Source: QHXM01 sp963697975
Lineage (GTDB): Bacteria; Acidobacteriota; Blastocatellia; Pyrinomonadales; Pyrinomonadaceae
Assembly (NCBI GenBank): GCA_963697975.1
Contig: OY969111.1
Span: forward strand, 4,588,001-4,652,000
Reading direction: 5' to 3'
Length of the DNA stretch: 64,000 nt
Shown here: one piece after another, positions 51,701-58,882 of the stretch
Position numbering within the stretch: the first letter of the stretch is position 1
How the letters are laid out: each line of letters begins with the position of its first letter
Notes under the pieces: generated by a model
The model's input: only the letters and a program-made list of their open reading frames with translations
The model's database searches: none
What the model was told of the DNA's origin: nothing
Translations under genes and position numbers: made by a program

Positions 51701-51998
51701 AAAGCTCAACCTGACGAAAGATGAAGTCGCTTTCTACAACGCCCTGGAGATAAACGATAGCGCAATCAAAGTTCTCGGCGACGAAACCTTGCGCGACATT
51801 GCCAGAGAGATTGCGGACAAAGTAAAAAGAAACGCGACGATTGATTGGACGATCCGCGAAAGTGCAAGGGCGAAACTTATGGTTTTGGTGAGACGGACAT
51901 TGAGTAAATACGGCTACCCGCCAGACAGGCAACAGAAAGCTATTGATACTGTATTGAAGCAAGCTGAATTGTTAGCTGACTCTTTAGTTCAAATTTAA
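48771..51998 (+). CDS. hsdR: Type I restriction endonuclease subunit HsdR
   Basis: This 1075-residue protein has an N-terminal nuclease PD-(D/E)xK: RPDILLFVNGLPLVVIELKN. The translocase motifs are HTQGSGKSLSMVFF, DEAHRTQYG, GFTGTPIE and the late VRDMWLTGFDAPSLHTLYVD with QAIARVNR. The C-terminal helical region (about 750 onward) is complete. The ATG at 48771 is 46 nt after the RAYT element; a possible start at 48750 is less conserved. The insertion may weaken co-transcription with hsdMS, unless a promoter lies in the element. Confidence 0.95.
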   Translation: MKPITESDIEILAIETLEALGWDYVHGLQIAPGALTAERESFEQIILTGRLRKQLAVINPGIPEAAREQAIQKVLRLYSPDLISNNEEFHQFLVEEIKIPYQQDGYQRSHEVALIDFDNVENNEFLIVNQFTVVENNQNKRPDILLFVNGLPLVVIELKNAADEKATVRSAFEQIQTYKAIIPSLFKYNAVCVISDGMECKAGSLSADFSRFMTWKTVDGKKEASRFVPQLETLIKGMLNRATLLDLVRNFIVFEKSKKEDPKTGIITIETEKKLAAYHQYHAVNEALKSTLQAASEAGSRKGGVVWHTQGSGKSLSMVFFTGKLVVSLNNPTVVVITDRNDLDEQLFGTFAASKQLLRQEPVQAESREHLKELLKVASGGIVFTTIQKFMPEAGSSEYERLSDRTNIVVIADEAHRTQYGFEAEVRDVVDKETKEVIGQRIAYGFAKYLRDALPNATYIGFTGTPIESTDINTPQVFGNYVDRYDIKDAVTDGATVKIYYESRLAKVKLDEEGRRLIKQLDEDLEESEEITEKQKARAKWAKVEGIVGNPQRLENLAKDIVTHFEARQKVFEGKAMIVAMSRRIAAELYDEIVALRPEWHDEDKTKGTIKVIMTAASSDGAQMAKHHTTKTERRMLSDRMKDENDALKLVIVRDMWLTGFDAPSLHTLYVDKKMVGHNLMQAIARVNRVFKDKPGGLVVDYLGLGTSLKEALSFYSGAGGKGDPTENIEKAVELMLGKMEVVEQMFNEESNSQPDILQEDAAAYLPDSFKFDYERFFKADARVKLQIILQAEEHILGLQDGKNRFVREVTALSQSFALSMPHEQAVEITEQVAFFQAVKARLVKFETAGNGKGKSDYEIETAIKQVIDKSLSSDKVVDIFDAAGIDKPEVSILSDKFLLEVKDMKHKNLAFELLKRLLNNEISSRAKTNLVKSKALLEMLETAIKQYQNNLLSTAEIIQRLIEIAREVRESDRQGEKLNLTKDEVAFYNALEINDSAIKVLGDETLRDIAREIADKVKRNATIDWTIRESARAKLMVLVRRTLSKYGYPPDRQQKAIDTVLKQAELLADSLVQI

Positions 51999-52017
51999 GG
52001 CAATTGGACAGCCTTGA

Positions 52018-52032
52018 CTTTTTCATAAAGAG
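52018..52032 (+). repeat. Right copy of the direct repeat flanking the hsd locus
   Basis: CTTTTTCATAAAGAG matches 45137-45151 exactly and in the same orientation, 20 nt after the hsdR stop. It contains a small CTTT/AAAG palindrome. See the left copy. Confidence 0.45.
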
Positions 52033-52109
52033 CATTAAAGTAGATACGTCAGTTTCGCTTGCCCTTACCCTCACGAAAAAAAATTGAAACTTCCAATGAG
52101 TTGAGGCTT

Positions 52110-53528
52110 ATGATTAATGCCTACGGGTGCGCCCCTGTGCGATCACCTCGCCGTGTTTTGATGGTGCTGTTGCGCGTTGTCTTCGGCGTTGTTCCTTTAA
52201 TTTGCGCTGTGAGCCAGCCAGCGCAGAGCGCGCCTGAGTTAATCAGCGTGGCTAATTCGACGCGCGCTGTCGCGTTTGAATCCGTGACGTGGATGCGCGA
52301 GCCTTTCCTGCTCACCCAGTCGATTTCTTTTGGCAGCGATAACCGCACGCGCATCCTGCTCTTTGCAAAGAATGTGGATTTGCTTCCCGGCGAAAATGCT
52401 TCCGCCGTCACCGCTGAGGCAGAGGACGCGACGCGCGCGCGTTACCCGTTGATAGTGGAGTATGTCGGGAAAGTGCCCGGATTCGATTGGCTGAGTTCGG
52501 TGGTTGTCAGGCTGAATGAGAACTGGGGCGATGCCGGTGATGTGCTAATCGGCATCAGTTTGCGCGGCGCGGCGAGCAACCGCGTGCGCGTTGGCATCGG
52601 GCACACCGGAGGCGGGCCACCTGACGACGGCGGTGTGATTTTGCCCGTGCCTGATCTGGGAGCGGGCGCGAGCCTGCGGGGAAAGCGTCTCTTTCCCGGC
52701 GACAATCCCTGGAATGAAGACATCTCAGGATTGGCGGTTGACCCGAATTCCGCCAACCTGATTGCGAGCATCGGACTTGGTACGGGCTTACACCCGGATT
52801 TCGGAACTGTCTGGGCGGGCGCTCCCAATGGCATCCCTTACGTGGTCGTCTCCGGCGCGCAACAAAAAATCCCTATCAGCTTCACCGCTTACGGTAGTGA
52901 AAGCGACCCCGGCCCCTATCCTCTTCCGCCTGATGCTCCCGTCGAAGGTGGACCGAACGGAACGGGCGACCGTCACGTCATCGTCATTGATCGAGATAAC
53001 TGGAAGCTGTATGAGTTGTACTCCGCTTATCCTGTGAGCGGCGGCGCGAGTTGGCGGGCTGCGGGCGGCGCAGTCTTTGACTTGAATTCCAATCAGCTTC
53101 GTCCCGCTGGCTGGACTTCGGCAGACGCCGCCGGGCTGCCAATCTTCCCCGGTCTCGTGCGCTACGATGAAGTCTTCGAGCAGCGCGAGATCACGCACGC
53201 CCTGCGCTTTACGGCGCAGTCAACGCGCAGAGCTTACGTTTATCCTGCGCGCCACTTCGCCAGCAGCAACACCAATCCTAACTTGCCTCCGATGGGCATG
53301 CGTGTGCGCTTGAAGGCCTCATTCAACATCTCGGGCTTTTCGCCAGCGATGCAGGTGATTCTCAAAGCTCTGAAGAAGTACGGAATGATGCTGGCGGACA
53401 ACGGCAGCAACTGGTACATCAGCGGCGCACCCGACCCGCGCTGGAACGATGAAGAGCTAAACACGCTGAAAGGGATTAAGGGGTCTGACTTTGAAGTCGT
53501 GCGGATGGGAACGATTGTAGATAGATAG
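52110..53528 (+). CDS. Secreted protein of unknown function
   Basis: This protein has about 472 residues. A basic N-terminus and hydrophobic stretch (VLMVLLRVVFGVVPLICA) followed by QPAQSA look like a Sec signal peptide. The ATG at 52110 gives a normal-length signal; an upstream frame from 52059 would add 17 residues. An Ig-like N-terminal region uses ARYPLIVEYVGKVPG and VVVRLNENWGDAGDV (a fold often found as an IPT-like domain). The C-terminal 280 residues (HVIVIDRDNWKLYELY onward, REITHALRFTAQSTRRAY, KALKKYGMMLADNGSNWYIS) form a domain I have seen in large secreted bacterial proteins but cannot name. Confidence 0.75.
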   Translation: MINAYGCAPVRSPRRVLMVLLRVVFGVVPLICAVSQPAQSAPELISVANSTRAVAFESVTWMREPFLLTQSISFGSDNRTRILLFAKNVDLLPGENASAVTAEAEDATRARYPLIVEYVGKVPGFDWLSSVVVRLNENWGDAGDVLIGISLRGAASNRVRVGIGHTGGGPPDDGGVILPVPDLGAGASLRGKRLFPGDNPWNEDISGLAVDPNSANLIASIGLGTGLHPDFGTVWAGAPNGIPYVVVSGAQQKIPISFTAYGSESDPGPYPLPPDAPVEGGPNGTGDRHVIVIDRDNWKLYELYSAYPVSGGASWRAAGGAVFDLNSNQLRPAGWTSADAAGLPIFPGLVRYDEVFEQREITHALRFTAQSTRRAYVYPARHFASSNTNPNLPPMGMRVRLKASFNISGFSPAMQVILKALKKYGMMLADNGSNWYISGAPDPRWNDEELNTLKGIKGSDFEVVRMGTIVDR

Positions 53529-53571
53529 AAGCATCGAAAGCTCAGGGCCGTTAGTTGATGACGAGAACCAA

Positions 53572-54660
53572 TTAGCCCAACTCGTCTATCCGCCCTTTTT
53601 CGATAGCCCGCTGGGCCAGATGGCCGCAGGCGCGAACCAGAGAGCCGAGGTTGGCGAATCGCGCGTCCTTCGTATAGCCCTGCCGGTATCTGTAATAAAT
53701 CTGCTGCACGATGCCCGCGACCTTCAAGAGCGCGTAAGCAAAATAAAAGACCACATCGCTGACATCGCGGTTGCTGCGCCGCGCGTAGAATTCGACCAGC
53801 TCGCGGCGGCTTAAGTTTCCGGGCAGCGCCGTCAGGCCGAAACCGAATTGCTTCCACTCTTCCGGGTCGTCGGCGTCAACCCAGTAGCCGAGCGTCGTCC
53901 CAAAGTCCATCAAGGGATCGCCGACGGTTGCCATCTCCCAATCAAGCACCGCGACGACGCGCGACAAATCGTCGGGCGCGAAGACGACGTTATCGTACTT
54001 ATAATCGTTGTGTATCAACGCGCGCCCGGAATCCGCCGGAGCGTGTTCGGCCAGCCAACCGGCCAACTTTTCAATCTCCGGCACATCGTCCGTGCGAGCG
54101 TTGTAATACCTCTTCGTCCAACCCTCAATCTGGCGCGAGACGTAGCCTTCGGAACGGCCAAGCTCACCGAGGCCCGCCGCAAGATAATCAACTTCGTGAA
54201 TCTCAACGAGGTTTTCGATGAACGACTCTGACAGGCGACGCATATCTTCCTGGGAGAGCGCCAGCCCTTCGGGCAATCGCGCCCGCAGGATAACTCCCCG
54301 GACGCGCTCCATCACATAAAAGGGCGCACCGAGAATTGATTCGTCGTCGCAGTAAAGCACGGGGCGGGGAACTTTCGGGAAGACCGGATAGAGGCGCGAC
54401 AGAATCAGGAACTCTCGATTCATGTCATGCGCCGTCTTGATCTTCGCACCGAACGGCGGACGGCGCAGCACGAACTCCTGCTCGCCTATGCGCAAGAGAT
54501 ATGTGAGATTAGAGAATCCGGCGGGGAACTGCTTCACCTCCAGCGCACCATTGAGGCCGGGCAGTTTACTGCGAAGATAAGTGAGAAGTTTCGCGCCGTC
54601 CAACTGCTCACCATCGCGCACGTTTCGGGGATTGTCGAGAATATGTTCCTGCAAATTCAT
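53572..54660 (-). CDS. APH-family phosphotransferase, ACAD10-type
   Basis: This 362-residue kinase-like protein has the Brenner motif HNDYKYDNVVF (HxDxxxxN) and the DFG-equivalent VLDWEMATVGDPLMD. The N-terminal nucleotide lobe has QFPAGFSNLTYLLRIGEQEF and EFVLRRPPFG. It lies 15 nt after an acyl-CoA dehydrogenase on the same strand, the arrangement of the ACAD10/11-like pair that handles hydroxy-acyl-CoA by phosphorylation and elimination. That pathway role is inferred from family and neighbours. Confidence 0.88.
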   Translation of the reverse strand: MNLQEHILDNPRNVRDGEQLDGAKLLTYLRSKLPGLNGALEVKQFPAGFSNLTYLLRIGEQEFVLRRPPFGAKIKTAHDMNREFLILSRLYPVFPKVPRPVLYCDDESILGAPFYVMERVRGVILRARLPEGLALSQEDMRRLSESFIENLVEIHEVDYLAAGLGELGRSEGYVSRQIEGWTKRYYNARTDDVPEIEKLAGWLAEHAPADSGRALIHNDYKYDNVVFAPDDLSRVVAVLDWEMATVGDPLMDFGTTLGYWVDADDPEEWKQFGFGLTALPGNLSRRELVEFYARRSNRDVSDVVFYFAYALLKVAGIVQQIYYRYRQGYTKDARFANLGSLVRACGHLAQRAIEKGRIDELG

Positions 54661-54675
54661 CTCCGAACAGGATGC

Positions 54676-55884
54676 TTAGATAGATACGTCAACGCCGTAT
54701 TTCCTGAGCGCGCTTCTCGCCACGACCGCCTTGTGGACTTCATCCGGCCCGTCGTAAATGCGTGCCGCGCGTTCGTGCCTGAACCAGTAGGCTAGGACGG
54801 TATCGTCGGTTAGCCCCAGCGCGCCATGTACCTGAATCGCGCGGTCAAGCACCTTTTGTAGAATGCCCGCCACGAAAAATTTTATCAGCGAGATGTCTTC
54901 GCGCGCTGCCGCCTGGCCCTCGTTGTCAATGCGCTCTGCCGTCTGCATGACGAGAAGGCGCGCGGCGCTAATCTCGGCACGGCTTTCGGCAATCCATGCC
55001 TGCACGCTCTGGCGGCTACCCAAGAAGACGCCGGGGGAAAGTTCACGGCGGGCGGCATACTCGCACATCATCTCAAACGCACGTTCGCAGATGCCTACCC
55101 AGCGCATGCAATGGTGTATGCGACCCGGCCCCAAACGCTCCTGCGCGATAAGAAAGCCTTCGCCCTCGCGTCCCAGCAAGTTGCGCTGCGGCACACGGCA
55201 ATCTTCGTATCTGACCTCCGCGTGGCTCGCGTAGTCGCTCCCCTCTTCGCCCATCACGCTGATGTTGCGGATTATGCGAAACCCTTTTGTGTTGGTCGGC
55301 ACGATAATTTGGCTGGCCTTCTTGTGCGGCTTCGGTTCATCCGGGTTCGTCACGGCCATGACGATGGCGAACGCCGCGCCGTCAGCCGACGAGGTAAACC
55401 ACTTGTGGCCGTTGATGACGTAATCGTCGCCGTCCTTCATGGCGACGGTGCTCATCCACGTCGGGTTAGAGCCGGGATGCTCCGGTTCTGTCATCGAAAA
55501 ACAACTCCGCACCTCGCCGCGAACGAGTGGCAACAGGTATTGCTCCTTCTGCTCCGGCGTCGCATGTTCGATCAAGACTTCCAGATTGCCTGCGTCCGGA
55601 GCCTGACAGTTGAAGAGATAGTGGCCGAGAGGCGTGCTTCCCAACTCTTCGCTCACGCGGGCGAACTCCGTCAGCTTGAGGCCCAACCCGCCGTACTCTT
55701 TTGGAAGTTGAGGTGCCCATAGCCCCAGAGCTTTGACGCGCGCTCGCTTTTCATTAAGCGCGGGCAGCAAATCGCGGAAGGGGTGACGTAAAAATTCTCG
55801 CTCAAGCGGGAAGACCTCTTCGCGCAGGAACTGGCGAATCTGTGTGAGCAAGGACGGAAAGTTATTTTCAGCGATGAAAGTCAT
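54676..55884 (-). CDS. Acyl-CoA dehydrogenase
   Basis: This 402-residue flavoprotein has the ACAD signatures CFSMTEPEHPGSNPT (FAD and substrate loop), INGHKWFTSSADGA, LGREGEGFLIAQERLGPGRI and the C-terminal VHGALGLTDDTVLAYWFRH with RAARIYDGPDEVH. It is full length. It precedes the APH-type kinase by 15 nt. Together they form a short fatty-acid operon of the ordinary chromosomal background. Confidence 0.93.
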   Translation of the reverse strand: MTFIAENNFPSLLTQIRQFLREEVFPLEREFLRHPFRDLLPALNEKRARVKALGLWAPQLPKEYGGLGLKLTEFARVSEELGSTPLGHYLFNCQAPDAGNLEVLIEHATPEQKEQYLLPLVRGEVRSCFSMTEPEHPGSNPTWMSTVAMKDGDDYVINGHKWFTSSADGAAFAIVMAVTNPDEPKPHKKASQIIVPTNTKGFRIIRNISVMGEEGSDYASHAEVRYEDCRVPQRNLLGREGEGFLIAQERLGPGRIHHCMRWVGICERAFEMMCEYAARRELSPGVFLGSRQSVQAWIAESRAEISAARLLVMQTAERIDNEGQAAAREDISLIKFFVAGILQKVLDRAIQVHGALGLTDDTVLAYWFRHERAARIYDGPDEVHKAVVARSALRKYGVDVSI

Positions 55885-55967
55885 AGGAGTAGCCGGAACA
55901 AAGTTTTTTTCGACTCGATAGCGAGAGCGGCGAGGATATTATCACGCCGGAAGATTTTTCAGCACGA

Positions 55968-56157
55968 GTCCCGTCAGGGACGATTGATAATAGCCTGGCA
56001 GTAGTGGTCATTGACCAATCAATTCTGTCATTAGGTTTTATCCCCGAAGGGGATACATATTATAGCCGGGGGCATCGCCCCGGTCTCACACGCCAGTTAT
56101 CCGGGGGCGGCGCTACGCGCTTGCCCCCGGCTATTACATATGACCCTTTCAGGGTCA
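55968..56157. repeat. Cluster of small hairpin repeats upstream of the ABC exporter
   Basis: Palindromes include GTCCC-GTCA-GGGAC (55968-55981), ATCCCC-GAA-GGGGAT (56040-56054), a 12-bp inverted pair ATAGCCGGGGGC (56062-56073 with 56123-56134) and TGACCCT-TTC-AGGGTCA (56141-56157). They look like stacked REP-type units. The whole gap 55885-56375 has no gene. Confidence 0.7.
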
Positions 56158-56375
56158 AAGAGAGCACGCTGATTATTCACATGTGTCCCTGACAAAGCTT
56201 AAAACCTGCGACGGCGTTTTGTAATTTCAACAAGAACACATATCCTGTAGGCCCAAACCTCCTGAGCAAGTACCCGACGGCTCAGGAACAGCAGCCCGGA
56301 AATATTGATTAGAGAAGTCTGGGCAGCCTTCGGAGTTCACCCCGAAGCTATTATCTTTAGAGACATCGAAGAGTC

Positions 56376-58601
56376 ATGTCGAACGAGATTACAGAAAATC
56401 CCGCCCAGACGGGTTCGGTGATGAGTCCGGTCAGGCTCCTGAGAATTTTATTATCGTACCTGAAGCCCTACACCACGCGCGCCATCCTCTTAACCGCCAC
56501 GCTCGTGATCGAAGGCGCGTTCAATATCCTGCTGGCCTTAAGCCTCAAGTTCATCATTGACTTTGCCATCACTCCGCGAGACTCACACGTCCTGACTCTG
56601 ATTCTGGTCGGGTTAGGCATAGGGTTCCTGCTCACCGCCGCCTCGCAGGTGCTACGCGACTATCTTTACGCATGGCTGGGGGCGCGTATCCTCAACGACA
56701 TTCGCAAAGAGATGTTCCGCCATCTACAGCAACTCTCGCTGGGGTTTTATTCACGATCACGAATGGGTGATTTGTCGGCGCGCTTCTCTTCAGATTTATC
56801 GGCAGTCGAGAACGCCGTCGTGCTGGGCATTCCGGGGGCGCTGCTCTGCGTTATCAATATTCTTTTCAGCACCTGCATCCTCTTTACGCTTGACTGGAGA
56901 CTCGCGCTGGCAGCGATGGCGGGGCTTCCGCTCTGCATCATTGGGCCAAGACTCTTAGGGCCGCGTGCGCTCAAGGTGGGCTACCAGTTGCGGGTTGAGC
57001 AGGCTGCGCTGAATAACACCATCCACGAGAACCTCGGCGCGCAACAGATAGTCAAAGCGTTCAGCCTCAAGCATTCCGTCCTCCAGAATTTCGAGGGGCA
57101 GGCCGGAAAGGTGGCCAGCCTCGCGACCCGATTCAATTTCCTCAGCTACGTCAGCGAGCGCAGCCCAAACATTGGGATGCTGCTCTTCAATATCCTGCTC
57201 ATCAGCGGCGGCTCCTTTCTGGCTTACAACGAGCAGCTTTCCATCGGCTCGCTCGTCTCTTTCAACGCGCTGTTTATTACGGTCAGCACGTCTGTCATGG
57301 GACTGACGGCGGTGACGCCTTCGCTCCTGCAAGCGACCGGCGGGATGCAGCGCGTGCAGGAACTCCTTGACGAAGTTCCGGCGGTTAGTGAAAGGCCGGA
57401 CGCTAGAACTCTTCCCGTTTTGTCGTCGGGCATAAAGTTTGAGGATGTGACTTTCGGCTATACGCCCGGCCAGAGCAATCTCGTCAACGTCAACATGGAA
57501 CTCCCGAAGGGGTCGCGCATAGCCTTTGTCGGCCACAGCGGTTGCGGCAAGAGCACCAATCTCAATCTCATCATGCGCTTCTACGATCCGCAGCAGGGCA
57601 GGGTCTTGTTCGACGAGATAGACTTGCGCGAAGCGCAGATTGATTCGCTCTATCACCAGATAGGCATCGTCTTTCAGGAAAGTTTCCTCTTCAACATGAG
57701 CGTGCGTGAGAATATACGCCTCGGCAAACAGGGAGCGATAGATGCGGAAGTAGAGGAAGCGGCGAAGGCTGCGGAACTCCACGACATTGTGATGCAGATG
57801 CCCGAGGGCTACGAAACAGTAGTCGGCGAGCGCGGCGGGCGTCTTTCCGGCGGCCAACGCCAGCGGGTGGCGATTGCGCGGGCGCTCATACGCAATCCTT
57901 CCCTGATTATTCTGGACGAAGCGACTTCGGCGCTTGACCCCAGCACAGAGGCTGCGATTAACGAGACGCTTGAACGCGTGTCCGCAGGCCGCACCGTGAT
58001 TGCCGTGACGCACAGATTGAAGTCCGTGGTGAAATACGATCACATCTTCGTCTTCCAGGATGGTCAGGTGGTCGAGCAGGGGTCGCATAAGGGCTTGCTG
58101 TATCGCGGCGGCACTTACGCGGCGATGTGGCGACGCCAGAGCGGGACTGTTCTTTCGCCGACGGGCGATCTTCGGGTCACGGATGTCAACATCCTGCGCG
58201 ACGTGCCCTTGTTCAAAGACCTCGACCAGTCTTACTTGCAGGAAATCTCCGACATGTTCATCACCGAGCGTGTTCCGCCGGAACGCACGATCATCTCGGA
58301 GGGCGACGAGGGCAGTCGCTTCTATATCATCATTCGCGGCAAGGTGTCCGTCAGCGCGATGGACGACGATGGGAACGTTCATCGTGTGGCGACTCTCGAC
58401 GATGGTGACTACTTCGGCGAGATTGCGCTACTGACAGACAGCCCGACGACCGCCACCGTCGAGACGCTGACGCCAAGCATCTTCCTGATACTTCAACGCG
58501 AGCAGCTTCAGAAACTCATGCACCAACATGCAGACCTCGGCGCTCAGGTTCGGCAGGCGCTCAAACGCCGGATGGCGGAAACGGACGCCATGACCGCTTA
58601 A
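56376..58601 (+). CDS. ABC exporter with C-terminal cyclic-nucleotide-binding domain
   Basis: This 741-residue half-transporter has six TM segments in about the first 320 residues, and an ATPase with GHSGCGKST (Walker A), RLSGGQRQRVAIARAL (signature) and LIILDEATSALD (Walker B). A cNMP-binding domain from about residue 610 follows: ISEGDEGSRFYIIIRGKVSV and GDYFGEIALLTDSPTTATVE. Such tails are known in some lipid A/peptide exporter-like families, but the substrate is unknown. The FGEIALL-x3-PTTATV phosphate-binding cassette is similar to true cNMP binders. Confidence 0.9.
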   Translation: MSNEITENPAQTGSVMSPVRLLRILLSYLKPYTTRAILLTATLVIEGAFNILLALSLKFIIDFAITPRDSHVLTLILVGLGIGFLLTAASQVLRDYLYAWLGARILNDIRKEMFRHLQQLSLGFYSRSRMGDLSARFSSDLSAVENAVVLGIPGALLCVINILFSTCILFTLDWRLALAAMAGLPLCIIGPRLLGPRALKVGYQLRVEQAALNNTIHENLGAQQIVKAFSLKHSVLQNFEGQAGKVASLATRFNFLSYVSERSPNIGMLLFNILLISGGSFLAYNEQLSIGSLVSFNALFITVSTSVMGLTAVTPSLLQATGGMQRVQELLDEVPAVSERPDARTLPVLSSGIKFEDVTFGYTPGQSNLVNVNMELPKGSRIAFVGHSGCGKSTNLNLIMRFYDPQQGRVLFDEIDLREAQIDSLYHQIGIVFQESFLFNMSVRENIRLGKQGAIDAEVEEAAKAAELHDIVMQMPEGYETVVGERGGRLSGGQRQRVAIARALIRNPSLIILDEATSALDPSTEAAINETLERVSAGRTVIAVTHRLKSVVKYDHIFVFQDGQVVEQGSHKGLLYRGGTYAAMWRRQSGTVLSPTGDLRVTDVNILRDVPLFKDLDQSYLQEISDMFITERVPPERTIISEGDEGSRFYIIIRGKVSVSAMDDDGNVHRVATLDDGDYFGEIALLTDSPTTATVETLTPSIFLILQREQLQKLMHQHADLGAQVRQALKRRMAETDAMTA

Positions 58602-58680
58602 ACGGAGAACGTCGTAAATTGAGAGAGGGGCGACTGTCGGTTGGGCAGAGGTTCAGTTTGAGTAGAGTGCAGGGGCAGGT

Positions 58681-58828
58681 GAGGTTCACCACAGAGACAC
58701 AGAGCGCACAGAGGGGGCACAGAGAGTTAGGCAATCTCAAATTCTTAATCTCATATCTCAAATCTGCTCTCGATTATCTCTTTTCTCTGTGCAGCCTCCG
58801 TGTTATCTGTGTCTCTGTGGTGAACCTC
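58681..58828. repeat. Inverted-repeat element, copy 1 (CACAGAG family)
   Basis: Ends 58681-58702 and 58807-58828 are perfect 22-nt inverted repeats (GAGGTTCACCACAGAGACAC inward). The interior is rich in CACAGAG. The sequence just to the right (GCGCATTCGA and AAATTGA) recurs after copy 2 at 61166-61259. A frame from 58619 reads across this element into the S41 gene, but that part is not protein-like. Confidence 0.8.
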
Positions 58829-58882
58829 ATCTTGGCGCGCATTCGATTTGAAATTGAACAAATCCTGTTGTTAACTATCAAT

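Noticed and set aside
56955..58382. 475-codon minus frame opposite the ABC exporter
   Set aside because: It is antisense to a clear transporter with all motifs; no family features and no start signal.
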